From Takakia lepidozioides (taxonomy: Eukaryota > Streptophyta > Takakiopsida > Takakiales > Takakiaceae): DNA of 64,000 nucleotides. Every line of letters starts with the position of its first letter. Within the stretch, counting starts at the first letter, position 1. A program made the position numbers and the translations under genes. The stretch covers positions 66,712,001 through 66,776,000 of the forward strand of contig CM060733.1 of the NCBI GenBank assembly GCA_030704615.1. The letters run 5' to 3'. The notes under the pieces were generated by a model, which was not told the origin of the DNA, did not search any database, and saw only the letters and a program-made list of their open reading frames with translations. Positions 21,340 through 33,299 of the stretch are shown here, in pieces.

Positions 21340-24300
21340 CTATGGAATACTATTTGGGCGGTGACGGGCACGGTGTCATGGTGACGGCTCACAACGTCCA
21401 TCACCATGTGGGACGAGCCACGAAAGCCGTCACCATTAACGGCGACGGACTCTCTGAGCTGTCTCCGTGAATGTGGCACAACTACCAAGTAATGCCAAAA
21501 ATAATTTACATGTAACTTATAGATTTTAAAGCAAGATTTTCTCCTGCTCGGGTACATGAGAATTGCTGCCCAGAGGGAACATGAGGAAAAGAAAACGGTT
21601 GTATATGCAAACGTGCATCAAGGTGCAGATGCAGGGCGCGCAGACTCTAGCATTCCTTGTGAATCGACAGCGACAAGGAATCTGTGGGTAGATGTTCTTC
21701 ATACTAGCTCTCTGTTTCCCAGACCGCACACCAGGTTATCAATCACTATGTTCGGTTGCTCTGTGGACACTAACTAAAAAGAAACTAGTCTGGAGGAGGA
21801 CGCAGTTGCTGTCGTCTGAGTCCCATCACGGCCATGTCTGTGCACTATCGCTGCCTTTCTCGGCGCTGGCCTCCTCTTTTGGGATTCAGATTGCATTCCA
21901 TTTCTCGTCTGGCGCACTTTTTCTCTGTTGTTCCTCAAATACAGGTATTACGCACGCGCTCTCTCTGTCTCTGTCTCTCTCATTTCAGTTCATTTTATTA
22001 CTCGTGTGTGATTTCTGGAGTGCATCGTGGTACTATCAATGTCTACTCCCCTCAATGCACCTGCTTCGTGTGTGGTGGAGCACAATGTAATTTGGATCGG
22101 ACGATTAGCATACAGTTTTGTTCAAATTCTACAGAAACCATCCTAGTGTTTGTGTGCACCTGTACAACGCAATGTTGACTACGAAATTCTTGCCTGCCCT
22201 CTCCGTTTTATAATGTCAGATCGGAAAGTTGAGCAATTTTGAAGTGCGAGGTTCTAGAAGGGTTACCACTTTTGGTAGGGAGTTGAGGGGCCAATCTTCT
22301 TAAATCTTTTTATGTGACTAGCTATGTAGGTTGCAGAATCTTTTTGCGTTGGCCCTAAATCTAAAAGGTTGCAGGGTTTGGGGTTTAAGGTCTGAGTGCT
22401 CTTAGAACATTCACAGCCTGCATTAGCTTTCGTGTACACTAACGTGTTAGATAGGAGTGCCCTTCAGTGTGATGATGCCATGTTCAAGAGCTGTCCATTG
22501 GATTTCCTGGCTTACAGGTTACCGAAAAGTCTACTTGTTGTCGAGATGTTCCCTACCTGTGTTAATGTGTGTCCACTTCTAGTTCACAATGTTGATCTCG
22601 TTTTGTATATAAGCTGCCTGGTTGCCCTCTCATTTTGATCATGCTGCATAAGATCGCTATACATTCGACTTTTGTGCCTCAACAACTTCCGAGTTGCAAG
22701 ATTTAGGGTTCAAGGTCTTCATGCTCATTGTATTGGTTATTGCTTGAAGATCTACCTCGGGAATTCAGTAAAGACTATGTGCATACTTCATGGAGATTTC
22801 AAGTATCATTTGAATTGCTAAACCATCTGTTTGAGTCTTCAATTTGAGGGCCTGAAATTTCTGGATTACAGACATGAAGAAACAAATGATGTGGTAGTAG
22901 GGGGCTGGCAGCAACTGTGGCAACAGGGCTGCCCACCAGGACTCTCATTCGGAGGTGGTGACAAGTGAGAGATGGAAAATTGTGCGGCGTCCTGGACATA
23001 GAACTGCGCCGCTATGCTCAGTCCCCAGTAGTGCCACAAGCCCTTGTCTTACATGATCCTCGTGGTGTGGGCAAGCGTATTTCCATCGAAGGTTAGCCTG
23101 GCCTTCATATATATGCAATTTATACTTTGGTTTTCTTTATACATCTCTTTGTACTGTGCAGATAGGATATACGGTGGCAGAATCAATTCATTCCCAGAAC
23201 TGTTGCTCAAAATGCAAAAGTGATACTTGTATTCCCGGTGAATCTGGGAAGTTCCTGCTGTATGCTGGCCAGTGCCACTGTGCCTGGTGTAGGTAATGCT
23301 GCATAGCAGCACTCCTGGTTGAAGAATCTGACAAGGATGAGCAGTCTCTGAAATAGAGTGGTGTCTCCCTCCCTTCTTATAGTATGATGGGCAGGAGAAA
23401 AGGGCTGTCATTCTGCTGCACTTCATGTTATTTGCCTACTGCTCATATCTTCTGTGTCTGTATGTGAGGGGGAGAGAGAAAGAAGAAACTTCATCACTTC
23501 CGGGGGCCCAGCGGAGGTGGGAGAGAGACCCTTGCACGTCCAAGAACACTTCGCTTTGATGCAGCTGACTGCCAGGAGTGGAGAAGGTCCATGCTGTTGC
23601 ATATGTCGACCTCTGTCCACAACAAAGAGCTCCAAGTGAAGGAGGCTGCACTCCTCCATGGATGCTGACCAAGGAAAGTGTTGCCTTGACTGAAGATGGG
23701 ATATACAAAAGCCAGTATGACTTAGGGAAGGTCCGTCAGCACCTGGAGCAAGCCCTTGAATCTCTTGCACTAGAAGCAGTGGAAGCGGGTTGTCTGAACA
23801 GTCAGACGGTTTTGAAGGGGCTTCTTGATCATCGTGCAATTGACGGGGCATTGTCCCGATTTCTACATCGAGCCACGAATGGTGTACACTCCGATGACAT
23901 TGGCTCCATTAGTACGAAACGGATGTGGAAGGAAGCTCTCAGGCCTATGTCAGCAATCTCAGGTCACCTCCCAACAGTGGCAGGGACCCAAAAAATGCGC
24001 TGGAATCTAGAGTCCACCTAAAAGGTATGGTTACAAGGATACTCTAGCTGTGATTTTGTCTTCTAACATGGATGGCAAGGTCAGTATCTTTTACACCCCT
24101 TGTGCTTCCTCATACTGCTGCCTGTTGGTAGACAGACTGACAGGCTCCTAAACAAAGTCCCCTGGAGCTCTCTTCTATACAGCTCTCTTCCCTTGCACTT
24201 CTTTAGCACATGAGAGCTTAGTCAATTGATGTGACATGGGCCAGCCGAAGTTGGTGATTCATGCTATGGATGTAATGCGGAAAGCTGCACTGGATAGAGG

Positions 24301-26100
24301 AGGTGTGGATGGTGCAGCATATCATGACGGTTTGCTGCTGCATCTCGTTAGAATGGGCATCACCCAAGGCTGCCTTCCTATCATTCTTGTCTCATCCGAC
24401 AGGTGCACCCCCATCATGGTTCTTGAGTCCCACAGAGTATTTTCGGACAGGATGTGTTCTCTCTCTGTCCGTCTTTCAGTATGATTGGCAATACAACCTT
24501 TCAAGGGTATGCCATAGCCATCATTCAGGGGAATGTCAATGAGGACATTCTCTTGCTCCCTCTCCTTTTCCACCAGCATGCTTACAACCTTTCGTTTGGA
24601 CTTTTTAAAGCACTGCACACTAAGAAAGGGTTCAGCTTAGGGGCCAACAGAACTTTCTACGAGGCTGTGTATAGAAAGTGGACTCACAACTTTTTTATGG
24701 CGTGCAGTTATTATTCGTGGCAGCTATATGAAGATTTTGGTGACAATGATGTGTTCATTTCTCGCGAGGTAATGCTTTCTCCAAGTTGTTGATAGACAGA
24801 AAGTGCAGATATATCTGGAAACTGGATGGAATAGAGGATGGAGGAATACTTGTTAAATTGATTGATTCATAGAGGGTGTGGATATTTACCAAATAAGGTG
24901 GTGATTAGAGGGTAGGAGATATAAAATAGTAGGGAAAATTTTGTATCCTGTGAGAGAAGGACATATACAGTTTGATGTCGAGGTAGGGGATTCCATGCAT
25001 ATAAGAGTTTTTGGAATACAGGCTTTGGATTTCTTTGGCGACTTGAAGCCAAGCTATCCTTATGTAATCTGGCTCAGCTTGTTATTCATATGTTCTTGGG
25101 CTTGCGGGAATCCTTAGAGTGGACTCAGGAAGGATCTGTCCAAGGCCTGGGCAAGCTGTGAGACATGCCTTTTGGATGTGTAATTTGCCAGACTGGGCGT
25201 CATCTGCTTTGGAATCCCACTGTGGGCATTGGCAAGCATGCCATGTTCGATATTCTCCAGTTTGGAATAGGGTTCTCGTCATGGAAGTCCACAATACTTT
25301 TTGCAAAGGGAAAAGGGATGTGCAGGTTTTTGGATGGACCGCGCAAGAACCAGCACTTCATTTGGTCCCTGGTGTGGTCAGTGAAGCTGAGGTAGGTCTT
25401 TTCTTAGTCCCACTTTCTGTTAGGGCTCTCTGGAATCACTTGTACAGGATAATTTTTTTTGGAAAACTTGAGTAGACAGAAGGATCCAAGCAAGTTAATC
25501 TGATGGTTTGAACTTGAGGTGCTATGCAATCATATGTGAAAGGGACAAGAACTGACCCAGTTGTGAATTGGATTGTGCAGTGGCGAGCTGTGTCAGGTGT
25601 ATTGGGCCCCAATCCACGCCATCTCGTAGAGCTACAGTCCATAAGACAAAGTCATGTCTTCTCTGAGTATGTGACACGTCCCTTTGTTAAACCAATGACC
25701 CCCCTTTTAATGTGGTTTTTGAACCAGTGACCATTGCAGAGAAGCATGCATGGGTAGTCCCGAGAACAGCGAGCAATTTTGCCAAACCTGACATATTCAT
25801 GACTTTCATTCGTCAAGAATGCACAGGACAAGTTTCTCCCAGCCAAGCCCGTTATTTTGCCAAGCCAGTTAATCTGATGTGGCTCCTCGATCACAGTTAG
25901 CAAGTGAGCAGGTATGGAACATTTTTAATGGCCAAAATCGCAGCACACTGTCAATAAGAAAGATGAGCTCTCACCCAGCATGCAACATAGATCGGCTGCA
26001 GATAAGCAGGGGAAAGCATGGATTGCAAAATACCACATGCATTCCATAACTACCGCGATATCCACCAGTAGCCAGTGCCTTAAATCACACCCGTGCGGAG
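21340..26100. other. Unassigned sequence with possible exons of unknown genes
   Basis: Several open stretches look weakly coding but match nothing I recognise: 23700-24020 (ends with a stop, rich in EQALESLALEAVEAG-like helix), 24236-24400 (HAMDVMRKAALDRGG, possible donor CAGGTGCACC at ~24400), 24480-24770 (Tyr/Trp-rich end) and 25160-25395. They are in different frames and separated by non-coding DNA, as expected for exons of one plus-strand gene, but no splice chain is convincing. No repeats or RNA genes are seen. Confidence 0.3.
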
Positions 26101-26880
26101 GTTATGTTTGAAATGTAGTGTTCCTCATTTGACTGATTTTTCATACACACTGGCTTAGTTTTGTTTTGGGGTGTTATATTATAATTGATTTGTCTTGATA
26201 TATCTTCAAATTATGTCTACGTACTAAGTGACATTGACCATTGTTGACTTTAGGATTGCAAAGGGGTTACCATCAGTGTTACTATTATTATTTAAAAACA
26301 GGGGACAGAGGCCCTGAAATGCATCAACTGCATTTTAGGATACATCAACTGCCACCAAGCCTTTTTGGCTAGACTTCGAAAAGGGTTTTTCCCACAAAAT
26401 AAAATCTTTATTACCTAGTATTATGGCTAAAGCTGGATAACGGTTTATCCACAAAAACAAATAAAAAAGTATTACTTGGCATGATGGCTAAAGCTGGAAA
26501 AGGATTTGGGAACAAGTATAGTCCACACTAGCAACTCATTTTACTTTGGGTTTGAAACATAGTTTGATCCATTTTTTTATTTTTTTTAATTGTTCCAAAC
26601 CAAATTCTTACTCTTAAGGTTTCATTTAAGTTTTTAGGTTCTTAAAGTATTTATCTTTAAGTATTCAATCTGGCATTGGGTGTTGGTACTGATGTGAGTC
26701 GCGGGTGTTTCCCTTTTCTGAAAAACAAAAAAACAAAAAAGGTACTGATATCATGATGTTGCATTCGAAAAATTGTAGCTTTTGAATATTTTTAGTATTT
26801 GTATCTTCTTTATGTTATGTCCTACCCGTCTTCTAAAATCTAATCTCTACTAAATACACAAATATACCCTACTCAATTGT
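26100..26880. other. AT-rich non-coding sequence
   Basis: No ORF and no repeat structure beyond a short near-duplicate of ATTATGGCTAAAGCTGGA (26421 and 26482, with GATGGCT in the second copy). Confidence 0.6.
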
Positions 26881-27430
26881 TTATATTTTCCTTAAGCTTG
26901 GGCTACACTATATGCCCATGGGTATCAGTATGTTCAATTAGAAATTGTACAGGTTTTCAAGTTTCTTCAATGTTTGTTTCTCTTGTCATAAACCCTAAAA
27001 CCTAATTCATGATCCTAATCACAAAACCCTAGATCCTAAAACCCAAATCTACCGTATTCAGCTTTCATATTTCATTGCAGCCTTGGGTTGATACTTGATA
27101 CACCATATGGATGGGTATGGGGAATTGGAAATTCTATAGGTTTTCAAGTTTCTTCAATATCTGTTTCTCTTGCCATAAACCCTCTTGGCTCTTCCTAGTC
27201 ATTATATACCGTAAACCCTAAAACCTAAATCTACCATATTTAGTATATTCAGCCTTGGGTTACACCATATGGATGGATATGTTGATTTGAAAATTTTATA
27301 GGTTTTCCAGTTTCTCTAATATATATATATATATATATAATCTTGTTTTAAGGTTTAGGGCAAGAGAAACCCTAAACCATAAAATCTAATTCATAATCGT
27401 AATCCTGATGAATCCTAATCCCCGTTCCCA
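26880..27430 (+). repeat. Three degenerate ~170-190 bp tandem units with CCCTAAA-like tracts
   Basis: GCCTTGGGTTGATACACC-type motifs recur near 26895, 27081 and 27251. Each copy is followed by GGTTTTCAAGTTTCTTCAAT and by ATAAACCCTAAAACC tracts resembling degenerate plant telomere repeats (TTTAGGG). A (TA)n microsatellite lies at ~27320-27340. Confidence 0.75.
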
Positions 27431-27435
27431 TTGTA

Positions 27436-27530
27436 TTAAGCTTTTATAATGTATTTTCAGAAACAAAGTTGAAGTGTTAAAAAGTTTGGTTTCTTGGATA
27501 TTTTATAGCATTACAGTGACTTAGATGATA
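27436..27530 (+). repeat. Intact paralogue of the CACTA insertion site
   Basis: AAGCTTTTATAAT followed by TATTTTCAGAAACAAAG and a ~70-bp tail recurs at 27558-27570 plus 29155-29240, where the CACTA element splits it. It therefore serves as a paralogous empty site. Confidence 0.85.
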
Positions 27531-27570
27531 AATGATAATCCCTATTCCAATTGTACTAAGCTTTTATAAT

Positions 27571-28943
27571 CACTAGAAAGAAAATGCTGAATAACCACTC
27601 TGGTAACCACTCATTTTCAATGGTAAAAGGCACCCAACCACTCTGGCCCCAGAGTGGTTAAGAACTAGTGGATCTTGACGTGGCAGTGGTAAAAGACATG
27701 ACGTGTCCAAAGTGGTTAAGGACAATGGTTACGATCACTTGCCCACCTGTTTGCTGACATGTCACAGTGGTAAACTAACCACTTCACAACATAATGATTC
27801 CAACCACTTCTACCGTATGCGACGTGGACGCAGCAAATCCGTCGATCATACTTAGCAATGGACGGATGTCCTTATTCACATGATACGTGGACGAATCCAG
27901 CTAGACGGTTATGTTGACCATTAGCTGGACACGTGACCATATTACAAATGAACATGTGTCATATTTTAGGGATGTGCTGAAAAATGTAATGACTTCACAC
28001 AAACAACTCTGTGAGTGAGCACTAAATGACTCCAATAGTCATGAAATAAGAATAAACAATGTATATTATCGCTAAATGAGTGGTTCTACCAGTATTGATG
28101 TAGTGGTTAGGTTGTGTGCTAAAGCCAGTACTGACTGACTAAGTAGGAACCATGTATTTGAATTATTACTACTAGAGTGGTATGTAAGTGATTAGGGCTG
28201 CATCTGGAGGAGTACAACCACTCTTGCCTACTGTCACAGTCTTATATATACCACTAAATGAGTGGTGTGTAAGTGATTCATACATTCCCATACAATTCCC
28301 ATACATTCCAAGTGAATCTGCAAATCCAAATACTCTTGAAGATTCACCATTCAAAAAACAAAATAAAATCCAAGACAGTAAGTGCAAAAGGAGTGGTGAT
28401 GAAGGATCATACAGATGGACTCTGTCTTTCAACTTAAACTGCACCCAACACCCACCACAAAATGCATATGGATCAACCCATGAAGACATACATGTACTGA
28501 TGGTATTGAAAACTAGAGAACGAGGAAACGTCAACTACAATTAAAAACTGAAACTGTAGAGTACTTTTGGTAGCATAAGTGGATCTGTGACAGTGGCGGG
28601 GGATTGAAATTTGGGGGTTGGCTTTGATGCAGGCACAATTGGTGCACTGCATGTGGAATATGAAGAGCAGCTTTCTCAGCTTGCAAACATCACCCCCAAC
28701 ACCCATTAGCTGTCACATTCAGCAATGCCTTGTACCGAACATGGCTAAATGACTCCCACCTTATCCTTACTCCCACTAGATGCTGGTGTTATGTCGCCAA
28801 TTGCATCAGTTATTTTCAAAGTCTCTTTGGCAGCAGTGGCCCAGGTCACCAAGGTGTCTTTAACCACTAACGGTCTACCACTGTACCCGTCCACGTGGTA
28901 TATTATATTTATTAACAGCAATATATTACCAAATGATAAATCC

Positions 28944-28974
<31 letters not shown>

Positions 28975-29154
28975 TACACGTGGAGTACTAAGTGGTTGGA
29001 ACCACTTCCAACCACTCCATCTAATGCCACCGTGGCATTTCATCGGGATTAACCACCGGCCAGTGATTATCATTACTGGGGAGTGGTTTATAGAGTGGTA
29101 AAAGACATGAGTGGTTAAAGGGGCCAGTGGTTATTCCGCGTTTTCCTTCTAGTG
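27571..29154 (+). mobile_element. Non-autonomous CACTA (En/Spm-like) element, 1584 bp
   Basis: The ends are CACTAGAAAGAAAATGCTG and, reading inward from the right, CACTAGAAGGAAAACGCGG. Both continue with AATAACCACT. The flanking 3-bp direct repeat is AAT (27568-27570 and 29155-29157), the length typical of CACTA elements. Subterminal regions hold many AACCACT/AGTGGTT copies, which in this superfamily bind the accessory transposase. No transposase is encoded. The longest open stretches (~28190-28540, both strands) overlap each other and have no domain. A (TA)n run lies at ~28949-28973. A CACTA transposase fragment at 46660-47660 is the only coding relative in the window. Confidence 0.9.
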
Positions 29155-29479
29155 AATTTATTTTCAGAAAACGAAGTTGAAGTGCTAAAAAGTTTGGTTT
29201 CGTGGATATTTAATAGCATTACAGTGACTTAGATGATCCCTTACTGGCATATTTATGCAAAATTACACAAGTTCAAACTTCTTCAGCAAAGTTTTGAGAT
29301 TTGGCCAAGGAAATTACTCTAAATTACTTTTCATTTCAACTTGGTACACATTGTGCTAGTCAACATCGTACTCACTCGTGCTAGAGCCTAGTACAAACCA
29401 AAATCGAAAATAAATTATAAGAGCTTAGTATAATTGAGATAGGGTTTAGGACCTTGGAAAAAACAATTAAAATACAAAT

Positions 29480-30222
29480 GTGAAAGAATATTTTAGAATG
29501 CACGTGATGGTACAAACTTTTCATTTTAACATGGTACGCAATCAATCATTAGGGATAAACCTGCTCTCACATTTGAATGTTCACCACTGGCTAATAGGGG
29601 GTGACTTTAACATGGTTGAGGAGGAGACTGACCGTTTGGGCCAATCCACACACAGTCTGTCTACTGTCGAAATAAACTTTTGGGATGCTTTGTGTATGGC
29701 CGTTGGTCTGTTAGATGCTACTACCCCAAGGCAAAGGGAGCTCAAGCTCACCTGGTCAAACAATAGAAACCCACCAAGCTTATGTCAGGCCCGTCTAGAT
29801 AGATTATATTGCTCTGCCGCTCTGCTGGGATGGTCAAAAAGTGTACCAATCGAATCAATCCACCCTGGCTTTGACCACTCCACCATCCACATCCTGCTGC
29901 ACACCATGGGCTCAAGAGTCAGAGGCAGGGGCTTCTTCAAATGAAACCCATCCATCTTGGAAGACTCGCCGGTGGTCCAAACTTTGCAGAATGCCTGGTC
30001 ATGATCTACAGTCCCCCCCTTTCTCCTCATCCACTCTACTCTTCCTCTCTAAACTCCAAATTCTTAGAAACCTATGTCAAGAGATCTCCAAGAAAAAAGC
30101 ACAGGAGAGGTCCCGTAGGAAGAAAGCCCTAATAAAGTGTCTGCAAGTGTGTCAGTACCAGCTACAATTGGGGCGTGAGGACCCACCGACATAGGTTTCA
30201 TACATCACGGCCAAAAGGAACC
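29480..30222 (+). pseudogene. LINE (L1-like) endonuclease region, 5'-truncated
   Basis: The ORF contains HWLIGGDFNMVE, then LTWSNNR, ARLDRLYCS and GFDHSTI, which are the ordered motifs of the apurinic-type endonuclease/exonuclease/phosphatase domain of plant L1 elements. This enzyme nicks target DNA to prime reverse transcription. The Asp of GDFN and the Asp-His of DHS are metal or catalytic residues. The N-terminal quarter of the domain is missing. A TGA at 29942 replaces a position usually Trp, and frames are broken beyond it. The element resumes at ~31950 with the end of its reverse transcriptase, so the core RT was lost and other DNA inserted. Confidence 0.85.
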
Positions 30223-30296
30223 TTGTCGTAGGGCATACATATCGCTACACAACTACATCATTGTCCAAAACCACACAACATATGTGCACACCAAAC
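30223..30296 (+). repeat. Direct repeat GCATACATATCGCTACAC, copy 1
   Basis: TGTCGTAGGGCATACATATC at ~30223 opens a ~130-bp segment repeated at ~31018-31150, including the start of the minisatellite. This could be the edge of an LTR belonging to the integrase-PHD retroelement fragment at 31213-31911. The other LTR features are not resolved. Confidence 0.55.
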
Positions 30297-30695
30297 ACTA
30301 GTCTATCACTAGTCCACCACTAGTGCACCACTAGGCTGCCACTAGACAACCACTAGTCACCACTAGTACAGTCACTAATCCACCACTAGGCTGCCGCTAG
30401 CCACCACTAGTGCAACCACTAGGCTGCCACTAGCCACCACTAGTGCAGCCACTAGTCCACCACTAGGCTGCCACTAGCCACCACTAGTGCAGCCACTAGT
30501 CCACCACTAGGCTGCCCCTAGCCACCACTAGTGCAACCACTAGGCTGCCACTAGCCACCACTAGTGCAGCCACTAGTCCACCACTAGTGATGCCACTAGT
30601 CCAACCACTAGGCTGTCACTAGCCACCACTAGTGCAACCACTAGTCCACCACTAGGCTGCCACTAGCCACCACTAGTGCAGCCACTAGTCCATCA
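30297..30695 (+). repeat. CCACTAG minisatellite, block 1
   Basis: ~44-bp units made of CCACTAGTGCAGCCACTAG and TCCACCACTAGGCTGCCACTAG variants, repeated about eight times with frequent ACTAGT palindromes. The same unit forms block 2 at 31090-31225. Confidence 0.93.
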
Positions 30696-31017
30696 CAATG
30701 ATAAGGAAAGGAATGATACAAGCATACAAGCTCTCTCAAACTCACACACTTGCACATGAAAACATCACTCATATATTAAGTCGAACCAAGTGCACCCCAC
30801 GCCATGGGGAATCCATACTACGGCGCCATAGCTAGACGCGGTGAGGTTCAACTCGAGAAAGATGAGCCCACCGCGATCTGCCGTGAAGATAACAACGCCA
30901 GGTGCCCAAACATGTATTGGCCTCTGGATTGACACTTGGGTCAATCCCAAATATCAATATATAAAAGCTAGCTATTTCCTAGCTAACTTCACACCAGTGG
31001 TAAAATAACTTGACAGC

Positions 31018-31225
31018 TGTCGTGCGCATACATATCGCTACACAACTACATCGTTGTCCAAAACCACACAACATATGTGCACACCAAACACTAGTCTATC
31101 ACTAGTCCACCACTAGTGCACCACTAGGCTGCCACTAGACAACCACTAGTGCAGCCACTAGTCCACCACTAGTGCAACCACTATGCTGCCACTAGGCTGC
31201 CACTAGCCACCACTAGTGCAGCCAC
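31018..31225 (+). repeat. Direct repeat copy 2 and CCACTAG minisatellite block 2
   Basis: Repeats 30223-30360 nearly base for base, then continues with fewer minisatellite units up to ~31225, where it merges with the end of the integrase-PHD reading frame on the opposite strand. Confidence 0.85.
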
Positions 31226-31911
31226 CAATCTCCATCAGGAACCCTCTCAAGAGGTGGTGTCAAGCATCCCATGTGCCAACCTCTTGAGCATCGATCACAC
31301 ACCAGCATAGTGGCGGCACCACGAGCATGCCCACATAGCATGCAACGCAACCTTGCAGGTACCACTGCAAGGGTGGGATCTATCCTCTCATCCACATGTG
31401 GAAGGTGACATGGCGCACAATTGCGCACATGATCCTTCCATACCATGCCATCTCGACCCTCCAGAATCAACACTCCTGAAGGTAACACCTCCCTGACCCT
31501 TAGAATCACACGTCCTGCTGTGACATCCAAGGTCGTAGGCGTTGTCTGCTGCAGATACACATAGTCTCCACGGTGGAAATGCCGAACACCTGGCCGATAT
31601 CCCTCTCCACGTATAGTGACATACCTCAATGTGTCTCGGTGTTGGGCAATAGCAAGATTCTCAAAAGCCATAGGCATGACTCTCTTGAACAACTCTGCCC
31701 ACTGGGCACATGCTTGTGTCCACACATCCGGATCATCAAGGTTGAGGACTACTGCAGCCTCCCTGCGAATAGACGCAAGCAAATCTGGCTCTCGGCCAAA
31801 GAGAATGAAGTATGGTGAGAAGGAGGCAAGTGATGCTTGCTTGCTAAACCCGTAGCCCATGGCTAGCCAAGGTACCTGAAGATCCCAATCTCCTAGGTGT
31901 CCCTTTTGCAA
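31213..31911 (-). pseudogene. Retrotransposon integrase C-terminus fused to a PHD finger
   Basis: A 232-codon frame. Residues ~25-45 (SPYFILFGREPDLL) are the end of a Gypsy-type integrase core, where Ty3 elements have SPF-x-L-x-YG-x-x-P. Residues ~100-175 resemble the SH3-like integrase C-terminal domain (RHFHRGDYVYLQ). Residues ~188-230 form a PHD finger: CMLC, CDRC, GWHMGC, then GDWW. PHD fingers read histone tails, so the domain probably steers integration, as chromodomains do in chromoviruses. The last Cys pair is missing because the frame stops within minisatellite-like sequence. The N-terminal integrase and RT are absent. Confidence 0.8.
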
Positions 31912-31949
31912 GCCATACTGCTACAGGCAGGAGAGTCCCATACATTGCT

Positions 31950-32270
31950 AGGGCATCAAATGGGGCCGAATCTTTCCCGGCATAGTACAATGAGTGATGT
32001 CACCTCAAAACTAAAAAAGAAGCTTGCCTTTTGGAGCTCTGCTATGCTATCTATTGTAGGGCGAGCTCTAGTGGTCAACCAGGTACTACACGCCTCCATC
32101 TGGTTCTTTGCTGCTGTCTGGACCCAGAATCCACCCTGGTCAAGGAGATAAGAAACCCTCATTCGAAACTTCTTGTGGGGAACCACACCCGCAGCCCCAG
32201 TAAGGCGGGCATTAGTTTCATGGGACCAGCTCTATCAAAAGAAAAAGCAAAGCCTACTCGCTTGTGTTAA
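31950..32270 (+). pseudogene. LINE reverse transcriptase, C-terminal part
   Basis: Encodes KLAFWSSAMLSIVGRALVVN, then VLHASIWFFAAVW, and in a shifted frame IRNFLWG and SWDQLYQKK. This order is typical of the region after the RT catalytic core in plant L1-like elements. It is probably the far side of the element whose endonuclease is at 29480-30222. At least one frameshift occurs near 32150. Confidence 0.8.
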
Positions 32271-32439
32271 TATAAACCAAAACTGAAAATAAATTGTAAG
32301 AGCTTAGTACAATTGAGATAGGGTTTAAGGTAAGTAGAATATAAATATAATTTAGGAATTTTTCACGTGATGGTACAAACTTTCATTTCAACATAGTACT
32401 CAATTGTACTACATATTATAACCCACACTTGAAAATCAA

Positions 32440-32800
32440 TATATGAATCGAGACGTTTGTTTTGTTTGTTTGTTTGTAGCGTCATTGAGATCTCCCAAAC
32501 CGTGAGGCCCCGACGCTAGTGCTTGGTACCGTTGGAAAGCCCTCGATGAGGAGGGCGGCTTGGTCTCATGATTTTTGGACCAGCGGTGTGGGAGATGTTG
32601 AATTTCAAGTAGTTTTGGTCTCTGGAAATTCACAAAAAATAGCAAAGTGGGCTTTCCTGGGACAATGATCGGAGCCTCGACAGAAGAGATATCAAGGAAA
32701 AGGTCTCCGGTTCAAATCAGGTCGTAGGTTCTGTTAAAAATGATTAGACTTAGATGACTTAGTGACTTTGGACACTTGGGCCAACGGCACATGCTACCCT
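32440..32800 (+). repeat. SINE-like repeat, copy 1, with Pol III A and B boxes
   Basis: An A box matching TRGCNNAGYGG exactly (TAGCAAAGTGG, 32640-32650) and a B-box-like GGTTCAAATC (32709-32718) lie 58 bp apart, as in tRNA-derived promoters. The ~300-bp unit begins near a GTTTGTTTG tract and includes GGAAAGCCCTCGATGAGGAG. It is repeated inverted at 33300-33690 and directly at 33820-34060. Confidence 0.65.
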
Positions 32801-32994
32801 AGCAAAGTGGACTTTCCTAGAACAATGATTGGCCCTTCATGTGGGAGATTTGGAATTTCAAGTACATTTTGTCGCTGGAAATTCACGAAAAATAGCAAAG
32901 TGGATATATCAATAAATGAAGCCTCGACAGGGGAGATTGCAAAAATAGCAAAGTGGGCAATGACATGGAGATCTCCCAAACTGTAGGTCTTCAA
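32800..32994 (+). repeat. Partial SINE-like fragments
   Basis: TAGCAAAGTGG recurs at ~32800, ~32896 and ~32943, each with part of the flanking unit (GGAAATTCACGAAAAATAGC). These are short truncated copies stacked in the same orientation. Confidence 0.6.
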
Positions 32995-33200
32995 GGATAC
33001 ATAGGGGATTGCACTTGGACTTAGATCACAGTTGACACTGGAGGTCACACTTATGCCTCTACATGGGAAAAGCACTTGGATACATAGGAGATTGCACTTG
33101 GACTTAGATCACAGTTGACACTGGAGGTCACACTTATGCCTCTACATGGGAAAAGCACTTGGATACATAGGAGATTGCACTTGGGCTTAGATTTCAACTA
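32995..33200 (+). repeat. 83-bp tandem repeat, ~2.4 copies
   Basis: GGATACATAGG starts units at 32995, 33078 and 33161. Units 1 and 2 are almost identical and the third is truncated. Confidence 0.9.
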
Positions 33201-33299
33201 GGGTAGCCTGTGCCGTTGGCCCAAGTGTCAAGTGTCATCTAAGCCCAAGTGCAATCTCCAATGTATGCAAGTGCGTCTCAAATGTCGAGGCCCAAGTGC

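Noticed and set aside
21692-22178. Membrane-protein-like frames
   Set aside because: Leu/Ser/Cys-rich reading of CT-rich sequence in two overlapping frames, with no start context, splice sites or homology.
24230-24800. A named gene from the putative exons
   Set aside because: The peptides look plausible, but I could not match them to a family or build a consistent splice chain.
26980-27060. Interstitial telomere
   Set aside because: CCCTAAA units are few, irregular and part of a ~180-bp degenerate repeat.
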